Shown in pieces: positions 47,905 through 56,703 of a stretch of DNA of 64,000 nt. Under the pieces are notes generated by a model. That model made no database searches and was not told where the DNA came from. It was given only the letters and a program-made list of their open reading frames with translations. How positions within the stretch are numbered: the stretch's first letter is position 1; every line of letters begins with the position of its first letter. The translations under genes were made by a program, and so were the position numbers. The stretch comes from Ptiloglossa arizonensis (Eukaryota > Arthropoda > Insecta > Hymenoptera > Colletidae), in the NCBI RefSeq assembly GCF_051014685.1, contig NW_027479267.1, positions 105,480 through 169,479 of the forward strand, in the 5' to 3' direction.

Positions 47905-50900
47905 ATGCGTTATACGTTATACGTTATAGGATATACGTTATGCGTTGCAGGATATACGTTATACGTTATACGTTATAGGTCATACCTTATACGTGATACG
48001 TCATACGTTATATGTTATACGTTATACGTTATACGTTATACGTTATACGTTAGACGTTATACGTTATACATTATACGTTATACGTTATACGTTCTACGTT
48101 ATACGTTTCACGTTATACGTTATACGTTATACGTTATACGTTATACGTTATGCGTTATACGTTAGACGTTATACGTTATACGTTATACGTTATACGTTAT
48201 ACGTTATACGTTATACGTTATACGTTATACGTTATACGTTATACGTTATACGTTATACGTTGTATTTTATACGTTATACGTTATACGTTATACGTTATAC
48301 GTTGTACGTTATACGTTATACGTTATACGTTATACGTTATACGTTATACGTTATACGTTATACGTTATACGTTATACGTTATACGTTATACGTTATACGT
48401 TATACGTTATACGTTATACGTTATACGTTATACGTTATACGTTATACGTTATGCGTTAGAATTTATACGTTATACGTTATACGTTATACGTTATACGCTA
48501 TACGTTATACGTTATACGTTATACGTTATACGTTATACGTTATACGTTATACGTTATACGTTATACGTTATACGTTATACGTTATACGTTATACGTTATA
48601 CGTTATACGTTATACGTTATACGTTATACGTTATACGTTATACGTTATACGTTATACGTTATACGTTATACGTTATACGTTATACGTTATACGTTATACG
48701 TTATACGTTATACGTTATACGTTATACGTTATACGCTATGCGTTATGCGTTATTGGATATACGTTATGCGTTATAGGATATACGTTATACGTTATACGTT
48801 ATAGGTCATACCTTATACGTGATACGTCATACGTTATATGTTATACGTTATACGTTATATGTTATACGTTATACGTTCTACGTTATACGTTAGACGTTAT
48901 ACGTTATACGTTATACGTTATACGTTCTACGTTATACGTTTTACGTTATACGTTATACGTTATACGTTATACGTTATACGTTATACGCTATGCGTTATGC
49001 GTTATAGGATATACGTTATGCGTTATAGGATATACGTTATACGTTATACGTTATAGGTCATTCCTTATACGTGATACGTCATACGTTATATGTTATACGT
49101 TATACGTTATACGTTTTACGTTATACGTTATACGTTATACGTTATACGTTATACGTTATACGTCATACGTTATACGTTATACGTTATACGTCATACGTCA
49201 TAGGTTATACGTTATACGTTATACGTTATGCGTTATACGTTTTACGATATACGTTATACGTTATACGTTATACGTTATACGTTATAAGTTATACGTTATA
49301 CGTTATACGTTATACGTTATACGTTATACGTTATACGTTATACGTTATACGTTATACGTTATACGTTATACGTTATACGTTATACGTTATACGTTATACG
49401 TTATACGTTATACGTCATAGGTTATACGTCATAGGTTATACGTTATACGTTATGCGTTATACGTTCTACGTTATTCGTTATACGTTATACGTTATACGTT
49501 ATACGTTATACGTAATACGTTATACGTTATACGTTATACGTTATACGTTATACGTTATCCGTTATACGTTATAGGATATACGTTATACGTTATACGTAAT
49601 AGGTCATTCCTTATACGTGATACGTCATACGTTATATGTTATACGTTATACGTTATACGTTTTACGTTATACGTTATACGTTATACGTTATACGTTATAC
49701 GTCATACGTTATGCGTTATACGTTATACGTCATACGTCATAGGTTATACGTTATACGATATACGTTATGCGTTATACGTTTTACGATATACGTTATACGT
49801 TATACGTTATACGTTATACGTTATAAGTTATACGTTATACGTTATACGTTATACGTTATACGTTATACGTTATACGTTATACGTTATACGTTATACGTTA
49901 TACGTTATACGTTATACGTTATACGTTATACGTCATAGGTTATACGTCATAGGTTATACGTTATACGTAATGCGTTATACGTTCTACGTTATTCGTTATA
50001 CGTTATACGTTATACGTTATACGTTATACGTTATACTTTATACGTTATACGTTATACGTTATACGTTATCCGTTATACGTTATACGTTATACGTTACACG
50101 TTATACGTTATACGTTATACGTTTTACGCTATACGTTACATGTTATACGTTATTCGTTACACGTTATACGTTGTACGTTATACGTTCTACGTTCTACGTT
50201 ATACGTTATACGTTATACGTTATACGTTATACGTTATACGTTATACGTTATACGTTATACGTTATACGTTATACGTTATACGTTATACGTTATACGTTAT
50301 ACGTTATACGTTATACGTTATACGTTATACGTTATACGTTATACGTTATACGTTGTACGTTATACGTTACACGTTACACGTTATACGTTATACGTTATAC
50401 GTTATACGTTATACGTTATACGTTATACGTTATACGTTATACGTTATACGTTATACGTTATACGTTATACGTTATACGTTATACGTTGTACGTTATACGT
50501 TACACGTTATACGTTATACGTTGTACGTTATACGTTACACGTTATACGTTATACGTTATACGTTATACGTTATACGTTATACGTTATACGTTATACGTTA
50601 TACGTTATACGTTATACGTTATACGTCATACGTTATACGTTATACGTTATACGTTATACGTTATACGTTATACGTTATACGTTATACGTTATACGTTATA
50701 CGTTATACGTTATACGTTATACGTTATACGCTATGCGTTATGCGTTATAGGATATAGGTTATGCGTTACAGGATATACGTTATACGTTATACGTTATAGG
50801 TCATACCTTATACGTGATACGTCATACGTTATATGTTATACGTTATACGTTATACGTTATGCGTTATACGTTAGACGTTATACGTTATACGTTATACGTT

Positions 50901-51318
50901 ATACGTTATACGTTATACGTTATACGTTATACGTTATACGTTATACGTTACACGTTATACGTTATACGTTTTACGTTATACGTTACATGTTATACGTTAT
51001 ACGTTACACGTTATACGTTGTACGTTATACGTTCTACGTTATACGTTAGACGTTATACGTTATACGTTATACGTTATACGTTATACGTTATACGTTATAC
51101 GTTATACGTTATACGTTATACGTTATACGTTATACGTTATACGTTATACGTTATACGTTATACGTTATACGTTATACGTTATACGTTATACGTTATACGT
51201 TATACGTTATACGTTATACGTTATACATTATACGTTATGCGTTATACGTTATACGTTATAGGATATACGTTATGCGTTGCAGGATATACGTTATACGTTA
51301 TACGTTATAGGTCATACC
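47905..51318 (+). repeat. Domain B 3.4-kb block, copy 3 (occupied by the retrotransposon at its end)
   Basis: Third copy of the block at 26.39 and 39.42 kb, 8,483-8,505 bp after copy 2. It contains TTGTATTTTATACG (near 48,262) and TTAGAATTTATACG (near 48,457), and ends in ATAGGTCATACC immediately followed by the T run of the inserted element. The block continues on the far side at 53,411. Confidence 0.88.
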
Positions 51319-51320
51319 TT
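51307..51320 (+). repeat. Target-site duplication, left copy
   Basis: ATAGGTCATACCTT, repeated exactly at 53,411-53,424. The last two T merge with the T run, so the certain length is 12 bp and the maximum 14. Insect R1 elements are known for 14-bp duplications in 28S rDNA, which fits the clade assignment. Confidence 0.93.
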
Positions 51321-51338
51321 TTTTTTTTTTTTTTTTTT
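51319..51338 (-). other. Poly(A) tail of the retrotransposon
   Basis: Twenty T on the + strand, i.e. A20 at the 3' end of the element, of which two may belong to the target duplication. The last element bases in sense orientation are CCCCACGTTAAT, and with the tail they form an AATAAA hexamer (complement at 51,336-51,341). Confidence 0.93.
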
Positions 51339-51366
51339 ATTAACGTGGGGGAAATCTTCGAAAGAC

Positions 51367-51395
51367 CCCCCCGCCGCCTGGGGAGGGGCGGGGGG
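51367..51395. other. Inverted repeat, 3' UTR stem-loop 1
   Basis: CCCCCCGCC (51,367-51,375) pairs with GGCGGGGGG (51,387-51,395), loop 11 nt. It is homopolymer-rich, so it is the least specific of the set. Confidence 0.6.
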
Positions 51396-51486
51396 AGTGT
51401 GGGATTCCCCGCGCCCGGAAGGAAACCCATCGGGCGCGGGACCTACCCACTAAAACCCACCACGGTGGCCATCCTCGCACTATGCA

Positions 51487-51533
51487 GGGGGAGCACCTGG
51501 GACCGAAGACATCATAACATCAGGTGCTCCCCC
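51487..51533. other. Inverted repeat, 3' UTR stem-loop 2
   Basis: GGGGGAGCACCTG (51,487-51,499) and CAGGTGCTCCCCC (51,521-51,533) are perfect complements over 13 bp with a 21-nt loop. TGCA on both outer sides could extend it past one unpaired base. Confidence 0.88.
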
Positions 51534-51566
51534 GTGCAGGGCTCTCGCGCCCGTGTCCACCCGTTC

Positions 51567-51603
51567 CAGGGAAGGGAGGGGGTACTTCACCCTCCCTTCC
51601 CTG
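51567..51603. other. Inverted repeat, 3' UTR stem-loop 3
   Basis: CAGGGAAGGGAGGG (51,567-51,580) and CCCTCCCTTCCCTG (51,590-51,603), 14 bp perfect, loop 9 nt. One arm is purine-rich and the other pyrimidine-rich. Confidence 0.88.
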
Positions 51604-51628
51604 TTTTCTCCTCGGCGCTCTGGCGCCC

Positions 51629-51661
51629 GACGTCGGAGCAGGGCCACACTGCTCCGACGTC
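51629..51661. other. Inverted repeat, 3' UTR stem-loop 4
   Basis: GACGTCGGAGCAG (51,629-51,641) and CTGCTCCGACGTC (51,649-51,661), 13 bp perfect, loop 7 nt. Mixed sequence and a short loop make it the most convincing hairpin of the set. Confidence 0.9.
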
Positions 51662-51672
51662 CCACTCCCGGG

Positions 51673-51708
51673 GGCCGCCCGAGGGCGGCCGCGAGTCCCA
51701 CACTCGCG
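51673..51708. other. Two adjoining small stem-loops in the 3' UTR
   Basis: GGCCGCC (51,673-51,679) with GGCGGCC (51,684-51,690), loop CGAG. It is followed directly by CGCGAGT (51,690-51,696) with ACTCGCG (51,702-51,708), loop 5 nt. They share one base and would stack end to end. Confidence 0.75.
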
Positions 51709-51727
51709 ACCGCCCACGGCCCCCATA

Positions 51728-51771
51728 GCCGCGCCGGAGGCACGGCCCTGGGACCGTGCCGTCGGCGCGGC
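51728..51771. other. Nested inverted repeats, 3' UTR
   Basis: Outer arms GCCGCGCCG (51,728-51,736) and CGGCGCGGC (51,763-51,771) enclose inner arms GGCACGG (51,739-51,745) and CCGTGCC (51,754-51,760), with 2-nt internal loops on both sides: one long hairpin of 9 + 7 bp. Confidence 0.88.
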
Positions 51772-51786
51772 CGCACCCCGGCTCGT

Positions 51787-51829
51787 ACGCTCCCGAGGGC
51801 GGCTCTGGCCTCTCCGCCCTCGAGAGCGT
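51787..51829. other. Bulged inverted repeat, 3' UTR
   Basis: Arms CGAGGGCGG (51,794-51,802) and CCGCCCTCG (51,814-51,822) pair over 9 bp with an 11-nt loop. Outside them, ACGCTC (51,787-51,792) pairs with GAGCGT (51,824-51,829), with one unpaired base on each side. Confidence 0.85.
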
Positions 51830-51910
51830 CGCCGTCCCTTATTCCTCCCACCCCTCAGACGACGGGCGGTGGCACGAGCCTCAAGGGCTACGCACCCCCG
51901 CCCGCCGCTC

Positions 51911-52526
51911 TCAGGGTGGCCTCCCCAGCCCTTCCGGAGGCCCACCCGCCCCCGGCCTCGGACGAGGCCTCGCTCGCGGTCTCCCGCTCTCGCGAATGCG
52001 GCTCGCGGCCTCCTTCCGCGAGATTACCTCCTCGCAGAAGGAGGCCACGGCCCGCCACTTCGTCTCGCTGCCGAGCATGGCCTGTACCACGCCCGGCAGC
52101 GATAGGTCCGCCCCAATCACGGCCGTGAGGACACGGCGCTCCACCCCCCAGGCCGGACACACCTCGAGGGTGTGTTGCGCCGTGTCCTCGTCCGCTGGAC
52201 AGTGCCAGCAGCGCGCCGCCTCTTCCACACCGATCCGGCACAGGTACTGACCGAAGCATCCGTGTCCGGACAGCACCTGCACCAACCGGTAGGTGAGTGA
52301 GCCGAAGCGCCTACCCAGCCACTCAAACAGGACCGGCCGGATAGCCCGGACAGTCCTCTGGCCGAACAACGGCTCGGCCAGCCGCTGCTGCCAAAGCTGC
52401 AGCATGGACTCCCGGGCCTGGCGCCTCAGGGCCTCCACCTCGCAGCCCGCCAGGACCACCCCATCCTCGCGGGCGCGCATGCGGCCCTCGTAGAAAGCCG
52501 CATGCGCGCCCGCGATCAAGTCCGCT
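51911..52526 (-). CDS. C-terminal ORF2 region with CCHC zinc knuckle (partial, out of frame with the RT)
   Basis: This about 202-residue frame contains a conserved R1-clade tail: SGHGCFGQYLCRIG (residues 84-97), then C104-x2-C107-x8-H116-x4-C121 in the context CWHCPADEDTAQHTLEVC, followed by LSLPGVVQAMLGSE and VASFCEEVISRKEA. The CCHC motif is typical of the ORF2 end of R1/R2-type elements and is thought to bind nucleic acid. The last 25 residues are an R/P/G-rich tail. It begins with no credible start codon; upstream, ADLIAGAHA would follow SGLPP if one copy of the 14-bp duplication were absent. It is the second half of the same broken ORF2. Confidence 0.92.
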
Positions 52527-53410
52527 GGGGGTAGCCCTGAGGGGGTAGCCCTGACAGGACGCTCGCCGCCTCATACGAAACGGTCCGGTACCCCCGGGCG
52601 ATCCGCAGTGCAAGCCGCCTTTGAACCCGGCGCAGCAATGCCTTGCTGCGCCGGGAGGCGGCCAGGTCGCCCGCCCAAACGGGGGCCCCGTATAGGGCCA
52701 CCGAGTGGACCATTCCCGCGTAGAGGCGGCGAACCCGGTCACTCGGGCCCCGCAGGTTGGGGAGGATACGGCCCAAAGCGCCAACTATCCTCTCCAACCG
52801 CGGGGCCAGGGCCCGGAAATGGCCCTCGAAGCGCCAGTGGCTGTCGAGGTGAAGTCCCAGATATTTCATCTGAGACCTCACCTCGACGTCTGTCTCACCC
52901 ACCCGGATCAGGGGGGGAGGCGGCTCTCCCCGGGGTCTATACATCCCGAGTACCTCGGTTTTGTGGAGAGCCACCTCCAAACCGATCCCCCTGATCCGGG
53001 AGACGACGCGCCGGACACCGTCCTCGGCGGCCCGAACAGCCCCCCTCCAGTCCCCCCCGACGGCCAACAACAAGGTGTCGTCCGCGTAACATGTCAGACT
53101 GACGCCGTCGGGGAGGTCTTCGGCCCGCAGGACGGTGTCGTACCCGAGGTTCCACAGCAGGGGTCCTAACACCGACCCCTGCGGAACCCCGGAGTACACC
53201 GCTCTCCTCTCCGTCCCGCACCGGCCCGGATACTCGATCCACCTGTCGCGGAGGTAGTCCTCGACGACTGCCCTAAGGTAGGCGGGGACTCGATGTTCCT
53301 CAAGCCCCCGCCTAATCGCCGCCCAGGGTAGGGTGTTAAACGCATTGGCGATGTCCAAGGACACCGCCAATGCCACCCCACCCCGGGAGACCGCCGAGGC
53401 CGAGAGGGGG
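52516..53410 (-). CDS. Reverse transcriptase palm/thumb portion (partial ORF2)
   Basis: Counting from the valine at 53,376, the 286-residue frame shows RT motif A SLDIANAFN (residues 6-14, catalytic D8), motif B GVPQGSVLGPLLWN (63-76), motif C YADD (97-100, catalytic aspartates), KTEVL (139-143) and the motif E-like KYLGLHLD (171-178). A thumb follows with LYGAPVWAGDL (228-238), as in R1-clade enzymes. The enzyme copies element RNA into DNA at a nicked target. Eleven further in-frame residues lead up to the truncation edge. After SVLSGLPP the frame runs into the 14-bp duplication and stops at 52,516. The fingers subdomain is missing, so polymerase activity is not expected. Confidence 0.92.
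52527..52554. repeat. 14-bp tandem microduplication that breaks ORF2
   Basis: GGGGGTAGCCCTGA occurs at 52,527-52,540 and again, identically, at 52,541-52,554. The extra 14 bp shifts the frame by +2 between the RT and CCHC halves. With one copy the two halves are in the same frame through SGLPPADLIA, so the duplication is the sole visible cause of the break. Either replication slippage or a sequencing/assembly error could produce it. Confidence 0.93.
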
Positions 53411-53424
53411 ATAGGTCATACCTT
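53411..53424 (+). repeat. Target-site duplication, right copy
   Basis: ATAGGTCATACCTT directly adjoining the truncated 5' edge of the element (GGGGG at 53,406-53,410). The satellite then continues with ATACGTGATACGTC, as in the unoccupied paralogues at 29,734 and 42,802. Confidence 0.93.
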
Positions 53425-54989
53425 ATACGTGATACGTCATACGTTATATGTTATACGTTATACGTTATACGTTATACGTTATACGTTAGACGTTATACGT
53501 TATACATTATACGTTATACGTTATACGTTCTACGATATACGTTTCACGTTATACGTTATACGTTATACGTTATGCGTTATACGTTATGCGTTATACGTTA
53601 GACGTTATACGTTATACGTTATACGTTATACGTTATACGTTATACGTTATACGTTATACGTTATACGTTATACGTTATACGTTGTACGTTATACGTTATA
53701 CGTTATACGTTCTACGTTATACGTTGTACGTTATACGTTATACGTTATACGTTATACGTTATACGTTATACGTTATACGTTATACGTTATACGTTATACG
53801 TTATACGTTATACGTTATACGTTATACGTTATACGTTATACGTTATACGTTATACGTTATACGTTATACGTTATACGTTATACGTTATACGTTATACGTT
53901 ATACGTTATACGTTATACGTTATACGTTATACGTTATACGTTATACGTTATACGTTATACGTTATACGTTATACGTTATACGTTATACGTTATACGTTAT
54001 ACGTTATACGTTATACGTTATACGTTATACGTTATACGTTATACGTTATACGTTATACGTTATACGTTATACGTTATACGTTATACGTTATACGTTATAC
54101 GTTATACGTTATACGTTATACGTTATACGTTATACGTTATACGTTATACGTTATAGGTTATACGTTATACGTTACACGTTATACGTTATACGTTATACGT
54201 TATACGTTATACGTTATACGTTATACGCTATGCGTTATGCGTTATAGGATATACGTTATAGGATTTACGTTATACGTTATACGTTATAGGTTATACCTTA
54301 TACGTTATACGTTATACGTTATACGTTATACGTTATACGTTATACGTTATACGTTATACGTTATACGTTATACGTTATACGTTATACGTTATACGTTATA
54401 CGTTATACGTTATACGTTATACGTTATACGTTAGACGTTATACGTTATACGTTATACGTTATACGTTATACGTTATACGTTATACGTTATACGTTATACG
54501 TCATAGGTTATACGTCATAGGTTATACGTTATACGTTATGCGTTATACGTTCTACGTTATTCGTTATACGTTATACGTTATACGTTATACGTTATACGTA
54601 ATACGTTATACGTTATACGTTATACGTTATACGTTATACGTTATCCGTTATACGTTATAGGATATACGTTATACGTTATACGTAATAGGTCATTCCTTAT
54701 ACGTGATACGTCATACGTTATATGTTATACGTTATACGTTATACGTTTTACGTTATACGTTATACGTTATACGTTATACGTTATACGTCATACGTTATAC
54801 GTTATACGTTATACGTCATACGTCATAGGTTATACGTTATACGATATACGTTATGCGTTATACGTTTTACGATATACGTTATACGTTATACGTTATACGT
54901 TATACGTTATAAGTTATACGTTATACGTTATACGTTATACGTTATACGTTATACGTTATACGTTATACGTTATACGTTACACGTTATAC

Positions 54990-56703
54990 GTTGTACGTTA
55001 TACGTTCTACGTTATACGTTAGACGTTATACGTTATACGTTATACGTTATACGTTATACGTTATACATTATACGTTATACGTTATACGTTCTACGTTATA
55101 CGTTTCACGTTATACGTTATACGTTATACGTTATACGTTATACGTTATGCGTTATACGTTAGACGTTATACGTTATACGTTATACGTTATACGTTATACG
55201 TTATACGTTATACGTTATACGTTATACGTTATACGTTATACGTTATACGTTGTACGTTATACGTTATACGTTATACGTTATACGTTATACGTTATACGTT
55301 ATACGTTGTACGTTATACGTTATACGTTATACGTTATACGTTATACGTTATAGGTTATACGTTATACGTTATACGTTATACGTTATACGTTATACGTTAT
55401 ACGATATACGTTATACGTTATACGCTATGCGTTATGCGTTATAGGATATACGTTATAGGATTTACGTTATACGTTATACGTTATAGGTTATACCTTATAC
55501 GTTATACGTTATACGTTATACGTTATACGTTATGCGTTATACGTTATACGTTATACGTTATACGTTATACGTTATACGTTATACGTTATACGTTATACGT
55601 TACACGTTATACGTTATACGTTATACGTTATACGTTATACGTTATACGTTAGACGTTATACGTTATACGTTATACGTTATACGTTATACGTTATACGTTA
55701 TACGTTCTACGTTATACGTTTTACGTTATACGTTATACGTTATACGTTATACGTTATACGCTATGCGTTATGCGTTATAGGATATACGTTATGCGTTATA
55801 GGATATACGTTATACGTTATACGTTATAGGTCATTCCTTATACGTGATACGTCATACGTTATATGTTATACGTTATACGTTATACGTTATACGTTATACG
55901 TTATACGTTATACGCTATGCGTTATGCGTTATAGGATATAGGTTATGCGTTACAGGATATACGTTACACGTTATACGTTATAGGTCATACCTTATACGTG
56001 ATACGTCATACGTTATATGTTATACGTTATACGTTATACGTTATGCGTTATACGTTAGACGTTATACGTTATACGTTATACGTTATACGTTATACGTTAT
56101 ACGTTATACGTTGTACGTTATACGTTACACGTTATACGTTATACGTTTTACGTTATACGTTACATGTTATACGTTATACGTTACACGTTATACGTTGTAC
56201 GTTATACGTTCTACGTTATACGTTAGACGTTATACGTTATACGTTATACGTTATACGTTATACGTTATACATTATACGTTATTCGTTATACGTTCTACGT
56301 TATACGTTTCACGTTATACGTTATACGTTATACGTTATACGTTATACGTTATGCGTTATACGTTAGACGTTATACGTTATACGTTATACGTTATACGTTA
56401 TACGTTACACGTTATACGTTATACGTTATACGTTATACGTTATACGTTATACGTTGTACGTTATACGTTATACGTTATACGTTATACGTTATACGTTATA
56501 CGTTATACGTTGTACGTTATACGTTATACGTTATACGTTATACGTTATACGTTATAGGTTATACGTTATACGTTATACGTTATACGTTATACGTTATACG
56601 TTATACGTTATACGTTATACGTTATACGTTATACGCTATGCGTTATGCGTTATAGGATATACGTTATAGGATTTACGTTATACGTTATACGTTATAGGTT
56701 ATA
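54990..56703 (+). repeat. Domain B 1.7-kb block, copy right of the retrotransposon
   Basis: Paralogue of 45,137-46,850 at constant offset 9,853 bp. Private differences include ATGCG near 55,531, TTACACG near 55,600 and ACGATATACG near 55,402. A further partial copy follows at about 57,198-57,900. Confidence 0.86.

Larger units (their letters stand above)
17269..51318 (+). repeat. Heptanucleotide satellite array, domain B, left part
   Basis: Same TACGTTA unit as domain A with a different set of variant clusters. The commonest chain is GCTATGCGTTATGCG, ATAGGATATACG (or ATAGGATATAGG plus TTACAGG/TTGCAGG), GGTCATACC or GGTCATTCC, TTATACGTGATACGTC, ATACGTTATATG, TTAGACG. Others are TTTTACGCTATACG with TTACATG; TTCTACGTTATTCG with TTATCCG; and CATTATACGTTATGCG. 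Distances between paralogous blocks are multiples of 7 bp apart from one slip near 41,539. Long perfect stretches lie at about 20,761-21,178, 30,055-30,463, 31,149-31,660, 35,707-36,093 and 36,546-37,207. No gene is supported in this 34-kb stretch. Confidence 0.97.
51339..51910 (-). other. Structured 3' UTR of the retrotransposon
   Basis: About 572 bp between the ORF2 stop (TGA at 51,911-51,913) and the tail. It is very GC-rich, with seven perfect inverted repeats of 7-14 bp arms between 51,367 and 51,829, listed separately where strong. The overlapping open frames in this region on both strands have a low-complexity P/R/G/A composition and match no family I know. In non-LTR elements the 3' UTR RNA can be bound by the element's RT to start target-primed reverse transcription. 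Whether these hairpins serve that role is inference. Confidence 0.85.
51319..53410 (-). mobile_element. 5'-truncated R1-clade non-LTR retrotransposon inserted in the satellite
   Basis: A GC-rich island of about 2.09 kb in an AT-rich satellite. Read on the - strand it has an open reading frame starting inside the reverse transcriptase palm at the very 5' edge (53,410), a C-terminal CCHC region, a stop at 51,911, a 3' UTR of about 570 bp and a poly(A) tail (T run 51,319-51,338). A 12-14 bp target duplication flanks it. ORF1, the endonuclease and the RT fingers are absent, as expected when target-primed reverse transcription stops early. The RT motifs (SLDIANAFN, GVPQGSVLGPLLWN, YADD) and the tail SGHGCFGQYLCRIG...EDTAQHTLEVC are those of R1/TRAS-like elements. 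It is probably non-autonomous, and only one frame break is visible, so the insertion looks young. Confidence 0.95.
51911..53410 (-). pseudogene. ORF2 remnant of an R1-clade element (RT to CCHC, 5'-truncated, frameshifted)
   Basis: In intact relatives ORF2 encodes an APE-type endonuclease, a reverse transcriptase and a C-terminal zinc-knuckle region in one protein of roughly 1,000 residues. Here about the last half survives. The frame is open from the 5' edge of the insertion with residues PLSASAVSRGG, then VALAVSLDIANAFN, so there is no start codon of its own; the apparent GTG start at 53,376 is simply an internal valine codon. The frame breaks at 52,527-52,554, where a 14-bp segment is duplicated in tandem (+2 shift), and continues in another frame from about 52,526 to the TGA at 51,911. 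No other break is visible. GC content and codon use are wholly unlike the flanking satellite. It is unlikely to make a working protein. Confidence 0.93.

Noticed and set aside
50814..51728. 304-codon + strand frame running from satellite into the retrotransposon 3' UTR
   Set aside because: A chance join: satellite peptides, then a phenylalanine run from the poly(T), then antisense of the 3' UTR. Nothing in it resembles a protein family.
51480..52250. Several overlapping open frames on both strands in the GC-rich 3' UTR and C-terminal region
   Set aside because: High GC makes stops rare. These frames are rich in P, R, G and A and overlap the identified ORF2 remnant or its UTR. Only the frame with the CCHC tail has recognisable motifs.
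52323..52784. 153-codon - strand frame overlapping the RT/CCHC junction
   Set aside because: It is the third frame through both halves of ORF2; its composition is shadow-like and the two neighbouring frames carry all conserved motifs.
51319..53410. R2 element or retrovirus
   Set aside because: No LTRs or primer-binding site; YADD with the C-terminal SGHGCFG...CCHC tail and a poly(A) tail fit the R1 clade. The restriction-like endonuclease of R2 is not seen in the C-terminal part.
53376..53410. GTG at 53,376 as a true start of the reverse transcriptase
   Set aside because: The frame remains open to the truncation edge with residues that continue the family's sequence (SRGGVALAVSLDIANAFN), so the GTG codes for an internal valine.
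53333..54247. 304-codon + strand frame starting inside the element and running into the satellite
   Set aside because: Begins in antisense of the reverse transcriptase palm and continues as heptamer translation; an artefact.
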